Assembly (NCBI RefSeq): GCF_014385165.1 | Contig: NZ_JACRTF010000001.1 | Span: forward strand, 2,604,001-2,668,000 | Length of the DNA stretch: 64,000 nt | Direction of reading: 5' to 3' | From: Jilunia laotingensis | GTDB lineage: Bacteria; Bacteroidota; Bacteroidia; Bacteroidales; Bacteroidaceae | Part shown: in pieces, positions 29,152 to 38,313 of the stretch | Layout: the number at the start of each line of letters is the position of its first letter | Numbering within the stretch: position 1 is the first letter of the stretch | Notes under the pieces: generated by a model | What the model was told of the DNA's origin: nothing | The model's database searches: none | What the model saw: only the letters and a program-made list of their open reading frames with translations | Made by a program: the position numbers and the translations under genes

Positions 29152-32100
29152 ATGAACCTGAGAACTTTCATTGAACGGCCGGTACTGTCGGCTGTCATCT
29201 CTATAACGATTGTCGTTGTCGGGATAATCGGTCTGTTCACTTTACCGGTCGAACAGTATCCGGACATTGCTCCGCCTACCATCATGGTGAGTACCAGTTA
29301 TTTTGGAGCCAGTGCGGAGACTTTGCAAAAAAGTGTGATCGCTCCTTTGGAGGAGGCTATCAACGGAGTGGAGAATATGACCTACATGACCTCATCGGCA
29401 ACCAATGCAGGTACGGTTTCCATTACGGTATATTTCGAACAGGGTACCGATCCGGACATGGCAGCGGTAAACGTGCAGAATCGTGTCTCCAAAGCTACCG
29501 GACAGCTTCCGGCGGAAGTGACCCAGGTAGGGGTAACAACTTCCAAACGGCAGACGAGCATCTTGCAGATGTTCTCGTTGTACAGTCCTGATGACACTTA
29601 CGATGAAGCGTTTCTGGCAAACTACATCAGTATCAACCTGAAACCGGAGATTCTTCGTATCAGCGGTGTGGGCGATATGATGATAATGGGTGGCGATTAC
29701 AGTATGCGTATATGGATGAAACCGGATGTGATGGCTCAGTACAAACTGATTCCGTCCGATGTGACGGCGGTGTTGGCAGAACAGAACGTCGAATCCGCTA
29801 CCGGCTCTTTTGGAGAAAACTCGGATGAAACCTACCAGTATACGATGAAGTACAAAGGTCGCCGGATCACTCCTGAGGAGTTTGGTGAGATTGTGATCCG
29901 TTCTACGGACGATGGCGAAGTTCTGAAATTGAAGGATATTGCCGAATTGGAACTGGGGCAGGAGAGTTATGCTTATAAAGGTTCCACGGACGGTCATAAC
30001 GGTATTTCCTGTATGGTGTTCCAGACTGCCGGTTCGAATGCAACCGAAGTGAACAATAACATTGACAAGTTTCTGGAAGAAGCCCGGAAAAATCTGCCGA
30101 AAGGGGTGGAGCTGGAGCAGATGATGTCGTCAAACGATTTCCTGTATGCCTCTATTCATGAAGTGGTGAAGACATTGATTGAAGCGATTATCCTCGTTAT
30201 TCTGGTAGTATATGTTTTCTTGCAGGACCTGCGTTCAACGTTGATCCCATTGGTAGGTATCGTGGTTTCACTGGTGGGCACGTTTGCCTTTATGTCGATG
30301 GCGGGATTTAGCATCAACCTGATTACGTTGTTTGCCCTTGTGCTGGTGATCGGTACCGTGGTCGATGATGCCATAGTGGTGGTCGAGGCGGTGCAGGCGC
30401 GTTTTGATGTAGGTTACAAATCTTCGTATATGGCAAGTATTGATGCCATGAAAGGAATCAGTAATGCTGTCATCACCTCCTCGCTTGTGTTTATGGCGGT
30501 ATTTATTCCCGTGTCCTTTATGAGCGGTACTTCGGGTACTTTCTATACTCAGTTCGGTCTGACAATGGCTGTTGCCGTTGGTATCTCCGCTGTGAACGCC
30601 CTTACATTGAGTCCGGCACTTTGCGCATTACTATTGAAACCTTATATTAATGAAGACGGAACGCAGAAAGATAATTTTGCAGCCCGTTTCCGTAAAGCTT
30701 TCAATGCCGCTTTTGACGTGGTATCGGAGAAGTATAAGAATATCGTTCTCTTTTTCATCAAGCGCAGATGGCTCACGTGGTCATTGCTGGCATGTTCTGT
30801 TGCATTGCTCATCTTCTTCATGAATACCACGAAGACCAGTCTGGTGCCCGATGAAGATCAGGGAGTTGTGTTTGTGAATGTGAGTACGGCTGCCGGCAGT
30901 TCCTTGAAAACCACCAACGATGTGATTGAACGCATTGAACAACGTCTGCAAGCCATCCCGCAAGTAAAACATGTGCAAAAGGTGGCTGGTTACGGATTGC
31001 TTTCCGGTCAGGGAAGTTCGTTCGGTATGTTGATCCTGAAGTTGAAACCTTGGGATGAGCGTCCTGAGAAGGAAGACCATGTACAGGCAGTCATCGGACA
31101 AGTGTACGGCTGTACAGCGGATATCAAAGATGCCACCGTCTTTGCCATCTCTCCGGGTATGATTCCCGGCTACGGTATGGGTAACGCCCTTGAGCTTCAC
31201 ATGCAGGATAAACAAGGTGGTGATGTGAATACGTTCTTCCAGACCACGCAACAGTATCTGGGTGCGTTGAATCAACGTCCGGAGATCGCCATGGCTTACT
31301 CTACGTTCGATGTACGCTATCCGCAGTGGATGGTTGAGGTCGATCCTGCCAAGTGCAAACGTGCCGGCATCACATCCGACCAGGTACTCAGTACGCTTTC
31401 GGGATATTATGGCGGCCAGTATGTATCCAACTTCAACCGTTTCTCAAAAGTATATAAGGTGATGATACAGTCCGATCCTAAATATCGTTTGGACGAATCA
31501 TCGTTGAACAATACTTTTGTGCGTATGTCCAACGGGGAGATGGCTCCGCTCAGTCAGTTCGTAACGCTGACCCGCGTGTATGGAGCCGAGTCGTTGAGCC
31601 GTTTCAATATGTACAACTCCATAGCGGTGAATGCGATGCCTGCCGATGGTTACAGTACGGGTGACGCCATCCGTGCCGTACAGGAAACGGCCGAAACGGC
31701 TCTTCCCAAAGGATACGGTTATGATTACGGAGGCATCACCCGTGAGGAAAATCAGCAAAGCGGTACCACGGCTATCATTTTCGGTATCTGCTTCCTGATG
31801 ATCTACCTCATTCTGAGTGCCCTGTACGAAAGTTTCCTGATTCCGTTTGCCGTATTGTTGAGCGTACCGTGCGGTTTGATGGGTAGTTTTCTCTTTGCCC
31901 GCATGTTCGGACTGGAAAACAATATCTATCTGCAAACGGGACTTATCATGTTGATTGGTCTGCTTGCCAAGACAGCCATTCTGTTGACGGAGTATGCAGC
32001 CGAACGCCGTAAAGCAGGTATGGGACTGATTGCATCAGCGTTGAGTGCTGCCAAGGCTCGTCTGCGTCCTATTCTGATGACGGCATTGACTATGATTTTC

Positions 32101-32349
32101 GGTTTGTTCCCGTTGATCGTGGCTACCGGAGTGGGTGCGAATGGTAACCGTTCTCTGGGTACCGGTGCAGTAGGTGGTATGGTGATCGGTACGCTGGCAC
32201 TGCTCTTCATTGTGCCGTCGCTCTTCATCGCCTTCCAATGGTTGCAGGAACGTGTACGCCCGGTACAGGCTGAACCTTCCCACGATTGGCAGATCGAGGA
32301 AGAAAAAGTGGAAAGTGACCGGGAAAAGAAAGAAGCCGGAAAGGAATAA
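29152..32349 (+). CDS. RND multidrug efflux pump (AcrB/MexB type)
   Basis: 1065 residues, standard for HAE1-family RND transporters. It starts MNLRTFIERPVLSAVISITIVVVG, the usual first helix. Two large periplasmic loops separate helix 1 from the TM2-6 bundle and TM7 from TM8-12. The proton-relay motif of helix 4 is seen in LVLVIGTVVDDAIVVVEAV with paired Asp. It exports diverse compounds using the proton gradient. Substrates cannot be told from sequence. Confidence 0.95.
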   Translation: MNLRTFIERPVLSAVISITIVVVGIIGLFTLPVEQYPDIAPPTIMVSTSYFGASAETLQKSVIAPLEEAINGVENMTYMTSSATNAGTVSITVYFEQGTDPDMAAVNVQNRVSKATGQLPAEVTQVGVTTSKRQTSILQMFSLYSPDDTYDEAFLANYISINLKPEILRISGVGDMMIMGGDYSMRIWMKPDVMAQYKLIPSDVTAVLAEQNVESATGSFGENSDETYQYTMKYKGRRITPEEFGEIVIRSTDDGEVLKLKDIAELELGQESYAYKGSTDGHNGISCMVFQTAGSNATEVNNNIDKFLEEARKNLPKGVELEQMMSSNDFLYASIHEVVKTLIEAIILVILVVYVFLQDLRSTLIPLVGIVVSLVGTFAFMSMAGFSINLITLFALVLVIGTVVDDAIVVVEAVQARFDVGYKSSYMASIDAMKGISNAVITSSLVFMAVFIPVSFMSGTSGTFYTQFGLTMAVAVGISAVNALTLSPALCALLLKPYINEDGTQKDNFAARFRKAFNAAFDVVSEKYKNIVLFFIKRRWLTWSLLACSVALLIFFMNTTKTSLVPDEDQGVVFVNVSTAAGSSLKTTNDVIERIEQRLQAIPQVKHVQKVAGYGLLSGQGSSFGMLILKLKPWDERPEKEDHVQAVIGQVYGCTADIKDATVFAISPGMIPGYGMGNALELHMQDKQGGDVNTFFQTTQQYLGALNQRPEIAMAYSTFDVRYPQWMVEVDPAKCKRAGITSDQVLSTLSGYYGGQYVSNFNRFSKVYKVMIQSDPKYRLDESSLNNTFVRMSNGEMAPLSQFVTLTRVYGAESLSRFNMYNSIAVNAMPADGYSTGDAIRAVQETAETALPKGYGYDYGGITREENQQSGTTAIIFGICFLMIYLILSALYESFLIPFAVLLSVPCGLMGSFLFARMFGLENNIYLQTGLIMLIGLLAKTAILLTEYAAERRKAGMGLIASALSAAKARLRPILMTALTMIFGLFPLIVATGVGANGNRSLGTGAVGGMVIGTLALLFIVPSLFIAFQWLQERVRPVQAEPSHDWQIEEEKVESDREKKEAGKE

Positions 32350-32384
32350 TTGTTTACGCTTCCATACCCCGGTGACGAACGGCT

Positions 32385-32467
32385 TGGAGGGCACCGATGA
32401 AGGCCTCCTTCCTCACCGATGAACACCCTCTTCATCGGTGATCAAGAGGGCGTTCATCGGTGAGGAA
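32385..32467. repeat. Large stem-loop between pump and outer-membrane factor genes
   Basis: Two 24-base arms (32409-32432 and 32444-32467) are reverse complements with a single mismatch, around an 11-base loop. The core ACCGATGA or its complement appears four times: near 32393 and 32415 on one strand and near 32432 and 32454 on the other. It has no U-run, so it is more likely a REP-like element or an mRNA stabiliser/attenuator than a plain terminator. Confidence 0.8.
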
Positions 32468-32574
32468 CAAATGACTGCCTGATTGGATTGAATATCAGTC
32501 TTTTAAAAAGTTGAATCCTGCGTAATGCCGGAAATCCTTATAGTTATATTATTTAACAAATAGATAAAAGAAAA

Positions 32575-33942
32575 ATGAGAAAACAACTTCTATTGCTTAC
32601 GGTTGCTGTCTTTACGTTAAGCAGCTGTGGCATTTACTCAAAATATAAACCAGTTGCGGAAGTACCGGACGGACTCTACGGGGATACGGAAGAGTTGGCT
32701 GCCGATACGTCGAACTTCGGGAACCTTTCCTGGAGGGAAGTCTTTACCGATCCTTATCTGCAAGCACTGATAGACTCGGCACTTGCACGTAATACCGATT
32801 TGCAGACCGCCCAGCTAAAGGTGAAGGAAGCGGAAGCCTCCCTGATGACTTCCAAACTGTCCTATCTGCCTTCCTTGTTTTTAGCTCCCGAAGGGGCTAT
32901 AAGCAGTTTCGACGGGGCGAAAGCCTCTAAGACTTATTCATTGCCTGCGACCGCTTCTTGGGAGATCGATCTTTTCGGACGGTTGACAAATGCAAAACGC
33001 CGTGCAAAAGCCGCCTTGTTGCAGACCCGTGAATACAAACAGGCTGTACAGACACAATTGATTGCGGCCGTGTCTAATATGTATTACACTTTGTTGATGC
33101 TCGATGCCCAATATGAAATAGCTACGGCTACCGAAGAAGTCTGGAAGCAGAGTGTGGATGCCACCCGCGCCATGAAAGCGGCCGGGATGGTGACCGAAGC
33201 CGGATTGGCGCAAACCGAAGGTACATACTATAACATATGCACAACCGTTCTTGACCTGAAAGAACAGATCAACCAGACTCAAAACAGCCTGTCATTACTT
33301 CTGGCTGAAGTGCCCCATGACATTCAGCGGGGCAAACTTGCAGGACAGGTACTTCCCGAATCCTTTCATACGGGTATCCCTTTGCAGATGCTTTCCAATC
33401 GCCCGGACGTGCGCAGTGCCGAATTGTCTCTGGCACAGGCATACTATACGACCAATGCAGCCCGTTCGGCTTTTTATCCCTCCATTACTTTGGGCGGAAG
33501 TGCGGGGTGGACGAATAGTGCCGGATCGATGATTGTCAATCCGGGCAAACTTTTGGCTTCGGTATTCGGTTCTTTGACACAACCTCTATTCAACAAAGGG
33601 GCTAACATTGCCCAGTTGAAGATAGCGAAAGCTCAACAGGAAGAAGCGCGTTTGTCTTTTCAGCAGACTTTGCTTGCAGCAGGAAGCGAAGTGAACGATG
33701 CCTTGACGCAGGTACAGACAGCCCGCAACAAGTCGTTGCTTTTTGAGAAACAAGTAGGTTCCTTGGAAAATGCCGCACGTAGCACCAGCCTGCTGATGAA
33801 GCATGGCAATACGACCTATTTGGAAGTATTGACTGCCCAGCAGACATTGCTGAACGCCCAGCTCTCTCAGGTTGCCAATCGATTTACCGAAATTCAGGGA
33901 ATCATCACGTTGTATCAGGCGCTTGGTGGCGGTAGAATGTAA
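32575..33942 (+). CDS. Outer-membrane efflux channel (TolC/NodT type), lipoprotein
   Basis: 455 residues. Lipoprotein leader with Cys18 (LSSCGIYSKY). The body is the duplicated outer-membrane-factor repeat: about residues 60-240 and 255-450, with long helices rich in Ala/Gln/Leu (TDLQTAQLKVKEAEASL; RPDVRSAELSLAQAYY). It forms the trimeric outer-membrane exit duct for the preceding RND pump. A 225-bp gap with a large stem-loop separates it from the pump, unusually wide for this kind of operon. Confidence 0.93.
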   Translation: MRKQLLLLTVAVFTLSSCGIYSKYKPVAEVPDGLYGDTEELAADTSNFGNLSWREVFTDPYLQALIDSALARNTDLQTAQLKVKEAEASLMTSKLSYLPSLFLAPEGAISSFDGAKASKTYSLPATASWEIDLFGRLTNAKRRAKAALLQTREYKQAVQTQLIAAVSNMYYTLLMLDAQYEIATATEEVWKQSVDATRAMKAAGMVTEAGLAQTEGTYYNICTTVLDLKEQINQTQNSLSLLLAEVPHDIQRGKLAGQVLPESFHTGIPLQMLSNRPDVRSAELSLAQAYYTTNAARSAFYPSITLGGSAGWTNSAGSMIVNPGKLLASVFGSLTQPLFNKGANIAQLKIAKAQQEEARLSFQQTLLAAGSEVNDALTQVQTARNKSLLFEKQVGSLENAARSTSLLMKHGNTTYLEVLTAQQTLLNAQLSQVANRFTEIQGIITLYQALGGGRM

Positions 33943-33966
33943 AACAGATAGGAAAGAGGATATAAT

Positions 33967-34575
33967 ATGATGAAAGCCGAAACCGTCCGCCGTTCAGTTG
34001 TGGATTATACAAAGCAGGAGATGATTCGGCAGGGAGTCACTCGTCTGACAATGGACACGATTGCCCAGGGATTGGGGATGTCGAAGCGGACGCTCTATCA
34101 ACTTTTTCCCGGGAAGGTGTGTCTGGTACAGATTTGCCTAGGGGACATTTCGGGTGAAAAGAGACGTCTTTTGTTACAGTACGAGGACAGTAGCCGTTCA
34201 TGCATCGAGACCCTCTTCGATGTTGCCCGCGAATACGTCGTATTGATTCATTATTTAGGGAGAACACTCTTGACCGATCTGACCGTAGATATAGATTACC
34301 AGCCGTTCGTGAAACGGGAAGAGGCATTTTGGTTGCAACAGTTTGTCGATGCGCTGAACCGTTGCAAGGCATGTGGGTATCTGTTGCCCGGCACCGATCC
34401 CGACCGTTTTTCATATGACCTGACTACCAATATTTATGAAAACTGTCTGCGCGGTGTCTCTTATACCGCACAACGTTTTTTCTGCCGGGCGTTGTTGCGT
34501 GGTATCTTCCGTGCGGATGCCATTCCGGCAATTGATGAAAACCTGGAGCAGTACATACCTGTTTCATGTAGCTGA
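33967..34575 (+). CDS. TetR-family transcriptional regulator
   Basis: 202 residues. The N-terminal helix-turn-helix reads MIRQGVTRLTMDTIAQGLGMSKRTLYQLFPGK, typical of TetR regulators. The C-terminal ligand domain is not recognisable. It is the last gene of the efflux operon, 24 bp after the channel gene, so it probably represses this operon in response to a pump substrate. A terminator follows. Confidence 0.88.
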   Translation: MMKAETVRRSVVDYTKQEMIRQGVTRLTMDTIAQGLGMSKRTLYQLFPGKVCLVQICLGDISGEKRRLLLQYEDSSRSCIETLFDVAREYVVLIHYLGRTLLTDLTVDIDYQPFVKREEAFWLQQFVDALNRCKACGYLLPGTDPDRFSYDLTTNIYENCLRGVSYTAQRFFCRALLRGIFRADAIPAIDENLEQYIPVSCS

Positions 34576-34621
34576 TAGTTGGATGATAATCGGTCTGTCC
34601 GATTGTTTCAGGTATAAAATC

Positions 34622-34658
34622 AGCCGGCATGTCCTTTTCATTGGATGTGCCGGCTTTT
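34622..34658 (+). terminator. Terminator of the RND efflux operon
   Basis: Arms AGCCGGCA (34622-34629) and TGCCGGCT (34648-34655), extendable inward, followed by a run of T. It lies about 45 bp after the TetR gene. Confidence 0.75.
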
Positions 34659-34710
34659 ACTTTTGATAAGACGGGGGGCTAAAAATCACTCTCTCCGTCA
34701 CGAAATACGT

Positions 34711-35991
34711 TTAAGCATTCAACGCTTGTTCGATATCTGCAATGATGTCATCGGCATTTTCTATGCCTACGGAGAGACGGATGAGGTCGGGGCGTACACC
34801 GGCTTCTATCAATTGTTCGTCCGTCAACTGACGGTGCGTATGACTGGCCGGATGCAGGACGCAGGTACGGGCATCGGCCACGTGTGTAACGATGGCAGCC
34901 AGTTTCAATGAGTCCATAAATTTGATAGACAGTTCGCGTCCGCCTTTCAATCCGAAAGAAATGACACCGCATGAACCGTCCGGTAGATACTTTTGCGCCC
35001 GTTCATAATATTTATTTCCCGGCAGACCGCAATAATTCACCCACGCAACCTTCTCATTTTTAGAAAGATATTCGGCTACCTTCTGGGCATTGCGGCAATG
35101 TTGCGGCACGCGGAGATGGAGCGTTTCCAGTCCCAGGTTCAGCAAGAAAGCATTCATGGGGCTTTGAATACTGCCTAAGTCGCGCATCAGTTGTGCGGTA
35201 GCTTTTGTCATATAAGCCATTTTTCCAAATGCTTTTGTATATGTCAGTCCGTGATAGGATTCATCCGGTGTGCATAGCCCGGGGAACTTGTCAGCATGTG
35301 CATCCCAGTCGAAATTCCCACTGTCTACGATGCAACCGCCCACGCTGGTGGCATGTCCGTCCATGTATTTGGTGGTAGAATGAACCACGATGTCCGCCCC
35401 CCATTCAAACGGACGGCAGTTGATCGGAGTGGGGAAGGTGTTGTCTATGATCAAAGGTACACCATGGCTGTGCGCGATACGGGCGAATTTTTCAATGTCC
35501 AGCACTTCCAGGGAAGGATTGGAGATTGTTTCTCCGAACAAGGCTTTCGTGTTAGGACGGAACGCGGCTGAAATTTCCTCTTCGCTGGCATCCGGATGTA
35601 CGAAAGTTACATCGATTCCGAGTTTCTTCATGGTAACACCGAAAAGGTTGAACGTTCCGCCGTAGATCGCTGAGGAACAAACGAAATGATCACCTGCCTG
35701 GCAAATGTTGAAGATAGCATAGAAATTGGCTGCCTGACCACTGGAAGTCAGCATGGCACCTACGCCCCCTTCGAGTGCGGCTATTTTGGCAGCCACGGCA
35801 TCATTGGTCGGGTTTTGCAGGCGGGTATAGAAATAACCGCTGTCTTCAAGATCGAAAAGACGCGCCATCTGTTCACTCGTTTCATACTTGAAAGTAGTAC
35901 TTTGATAGATTGGCAGCACACGCGGCTCGCCCTTTTTGGGAGTCCATCCTGCCTGTACGCAGAGGGTTTCGGGCTTGAATTGTTTGGTCAT
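34711..35991 (-). CDS. O-acetylhomoserine sulfhydrylase (aminocarboxypropyltransferase)
   Basis: 426 residues of the Cys/Met metabolism PLP-dependent family. The Lys that binds PLP is in VVHSTTKYMDGHATSVGG. The N-terminus (FKPETLCVQAGWTP), the GAMLTSSGQAAN block and the length are those of O-acetylhomoserine sulfhydrylases, which join O-acetylhomoserine with sulfide to give homocysteine. Cytoplasmic, methionine biosynthesis. Monocistronic and divergent from the amidase gene; no SAM riboswitch was recognised upstream. Confidence 0.92.
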   Translation of the reverse strand: MTKQFKPETLCVQAGWTPKKGEPRVLPIYQSTTFKYETSEQMARLFDLEDSGYFYTRLQNPTNDAVAAKIAALEGGVGAMLTSSGQAANFYAIFNICQAGDHFVCSSAIYGGTFNLFGVTMKKLGIDVTFVHPDASEEEISAAFRPNTKALFGETISNPSLEVLDIEKFARIAHSHGVPLIIDNTFPTPINCRPFEWGADIVVHSTTKYMDGHATSVGGCIVDSGNFDWDAHADKFPGLCTPDESYHGLTYTKAFGKMAYMTKATAQLMRDLGSIQSPMNAFLLNLGLETLHLRVPQHCRNAQKVAEYLSKNEKVAWVNYCGLPGNKYYERAQKYLPDGSCGVISFGLKGGRELSIKFMDSLKLAAIVTHVADARTCVLHPASHTHRQLTDEQLIEAGVRPDLIRLSVGIENADDIIADIEQALNA

Positions 35992-36072
35992 AATTGTATA
36001 GGGTTTATATGATTTTGTTACTTAAAAAATGATATCGGTGCAAAAGTAGAGAAAATAATTGGTATAAAAGAC

Positions 36073-36080
36073 TATCTTTG
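36073..36080 (+). promoter_or_regulatory. Candidate -7 box before the amidase gene
   Basis: TATCTTTG at 36073-36080 matches the -7 consensus. It sits 56 bp before the annotated start, in the divergent gap with the sulfhydrylase gene. Confidence 0.45.
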
Positions 36081-36135
36081 TGACGGAAAAGAGCAAAAAA
36101 CATTGCAAAGTAACAAAGCTTGATATTTTCTTAAA

Positions 36136-37197
36136 ATGGCAGATTCAAAGACAGACAACTATATGAAACATAAGCTATGCCTTCTTTTGTTTTTCGGCTT
36201 TTTGTTCGTTGCACCCGGCTTGTGGGCACAGCAAAAAGCAACACCGAAGGCAGGTGAGGGCATTTCATCCTTCCTTTTACGCCATAATCGTAATCCAAAG
36301 AAATACTACAATGATTTTGTGGAACTGAATAAGGCGAAATTAGGAAAGAACCGGGAATTGAAACTGGGAGTTATGTACCTGATACCTTCCGTTAAAAAAT
36401 CCACTTCCTCAAAAGGTGAGGCGAAAACGGAAGCAGCTGTTCCGAAGCGTCCTCTCCGTTCGGAAGTCAACGAGCCGTTATTCGGCAAATGGCTGGCAAA
36501 TGTCAAGGTGACTTCCAACCGTTTGGCCGGTACTTGCTTCTATGTGGTCAGTGGGCATGGAGGACCTGATCCTGGAGCTATCGGACGGGTGGGAAAACAT
36601 GAATTGCATGAGGACGAATATGCTTATGACATTGCTTTGCGTCTGGCGCGCAATCTGATGCAGGAAGGTGCGGAAGTGCGCATCATTATTCAAGATGCGA
36701 AAGATGGTATCCGTGACGATGCTTACCTGTCGAACAGCAAACGCGAAACATGTATGGGCGATCCTATCCCTTTGAATCAGGTGCAACGCTTGCAACAACG
36801 CTGTGACAAGATCAATGCGCATTATCGTAAAGACCGCAAGAATTATAGATATTGCCGGGCCATCTTCATCCATGTGGATAGCCGCAGCAAGGGCAAACAG
36901 ACGGATGTCTTTTTCTACCACTCCAACCGTAACCGCAAAGTGGAGAGTAAACGGTTGGCAAACAATATGAAGGATTTGTTTGAGTCTAAATACGGCAAGC
37001 ACCAACCTAACCGCGGATTTTCCGGTACGGTGAGCGGACGTAATCTGTATGTCTTGAGTCATACTACTCCCGTTTCTGTTTTTGTTGAACTGGGGAACAT
37101 TCAGAACACGTTCGACCAGCGGCGCCTTGTGATTCCTTCCAATCGCCAGGCATTGGCAAAGTGGTTGATGGAGGGCTTTATAAAGGATTATAAGTAG
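36136..37197 (+). CDS. N-acetylmuramoyl-L-alanine amidase (Amidase_3)
   Basis: 353 residues, or 339 from the internal ATG at 36163 (MKHKLCLLLF), which would start right at the signal peptide. After cleavage near LWAQ comes a LysM-like segment (ISSFLLRHNRNPKKYYNDFVELN, about residues 40-90). The catalytic domain (about 135-350) carries zinc-ligand motifs SGHGGPDPGA, a Glu in HEDEYAYD and His in FIHVDSR. It hydrolyses the bond between N-acetylmuramate and L-Ala in peptidoglycan, in the periplasm. Confidence 0.88.
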   Translation: MADSKTDNYMKHKLCLLLFFGFLFVAPGLWAQQKATPKAGEGISSFLLRHNRNPKKYYNDFVELNKAKLGKNRELKLGVMYLIPSVKKSTSSKGEAKTEAAVPKRPLRSEVNEPLFGKWLANVKVTSNRLAGTCFYVVSGHGGPDPGAIGRVGKHELHEDEYAYDIALRLARNLMQEGAEVRIIIQDAKDGIRDDAYLSNSKRETCMGDPIPLNQVQRLQQRCDKINAHYRKDRKNYRYCRAIFIHVDSRSKGKQTDVFFYHSNRNRKVESKRLANNMKDLFESKYGKHQPNRGFSGTVSGRNLYVLSHTTPVSVFVELGNIQNTFDQRRLVIPSNRQALAKWLMEGFIKDYK

Positions 37198-38042
37198 GGG
37201 AGACGGTTATTGAATAGGAAGCTCATAAAAGGTGGGTGATTTGACTATTTTATACCAATATTTATGCTTGTCTGACTATATGCTCTTATTATCTTTTTAT
37301 TGCTTACCAATCACTTGAACGAAATCTTCGAAATAGCATTGGATAATGTTGCTTCTAGTGGAAAAAGGAGAAAATAAGATGGTTTAGCATCTCAAATAAC
37401 TATAATTGGCGGATGAAATAACCATATCTATCGGATGAAATAACCATATCCAACATATCAAGTAACCATATCTATTGGATGAAGTAGCTATTTCCAACGG
37501 ATTGAGTAGCTATTTCTATCAAATCAAGCTTTGATTTCTGTGAAATATACTCTTTTTTTCTTTTCCTTTTTTTCTATTTGTCTTCTTTCGGTGAAACTCT
37601 TCTTACTGATAAAATGAAACTATAAGTTTATAATAGCACTCGTTTGGAAATAATGATATCATAAGCCATGTATTATGTTGCTTATTCCTTTGTTTTTCTG
37701 ACAAAGCGGAAAATGCTGATTGCTCTACATTACGTTTTTTCCAATCGCACTCACCTTTGACCGGGATTATGCTTCTTACGGTGTGCAAGAAATGCAAACT
37801 GTCAAAATGAAACATGTAGTTGTTGCAACTTCTTTTATCCTGTGCATTTGTCCCAATGGTTGCTTGTAATGGCAACCACATAAGTCCTTTCCGGTGAATG
37901 ATTAAAGGAATCATTTTTCCGGAGGCAAAGTTAATATTTTATCCTGTACGGTATATATTATCATTAATCTTCTTCAAATGGTTAACCATAATGCCTCTTT
38001 TTTGTTATAGAGCTGAATATATAATATTAAAACGAAAAGATT
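37198..38042. other. 845-bp gap without a convincing gene
   Basis: Apart from the 22-bp tandem repeats at 37395-37526 I see no strong coding signal. A 103-codon minus-strand frame at 37603-37914 has no recognisable family and no clear start signals. The right end carries the AT-rich upstream region of the gene at 38043. Confidence 0.6.
37395..37526. repeat. Six tandem 22-bp degenerate repeats
   Basis: Six consecutive units of exactly 22 bp begin at 37395, 37417, 37439, 37461, 37483 and 37505. Each opens with a variant of ARTARCYATW (for example AATAACCATATC, AGTAGCTATTTC) and most close with a GGATGA-like end. 22 is not a multiple of 3, so the array is not a coding repeat. It has no spacers, so it is not CRISPR. 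Confidence 0.85.
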
Positions 38043-38300
38043 ATGGAAGATTTTTCTGGAATGTCGTCTGACCGGTTGTCAACCCGTGAACGCAAGAACC
38101 TTGATACTTCCGAGTTTGGAATTCCCGAACTCAGGGAGTTTCCAATTCCCGATGCTGCCCACGTAAGAGCGGCAGAAGCTTATTTTAGGTATGCTCCCGA
38201 AGAGTATAAAGCCCAGTTAGCCCGCAACATTTTGGCTAAGGCACAATTGTTCGGAGTGAATGTGAAAAGTCCGACTATTCTGGAATGGGCGGAAAAATAA
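38043..38300 (+). CDS. Small DUF6582-like protein
   Basis: 85 residues: a short basic-acidic N-terminus then LREFPIPDAAHVRAAEAYFRYAP and a C-terminal helix. The pattern (S/T)-x-FaiPe-rxfPIPDaaHvRxA resembles a small domain also found in phage-encoded proteins (DUF6582, from memory). Function unknown. It starts 13 bp before the bile salt hydrolase-like gene and is probably cotranscribed with it. Confidence 0.65.
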   Translation: MEDFSGMSSDRLSTRERKNLDTSEFGIPELREFPIPDAAHVRAAEAYFRYAPEEYKAQLARNILAKAQLFGVNVKSPTILEWAEK

Positions 38301-38313
38301 AACGATTTGCTCT

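Noticed and set aside
37395..37526. Possible CRISPR array
   Set aside because: Units are directly adjacent with no unique spacers, and no cas genes are present.
37603..37914. 103-codon minus-strand frame in the gap before the DUF6582-like gene
   Set aside because: No recognisable family, no promoter or neighbour support, and low-complexity appearance; treated as non-coding.
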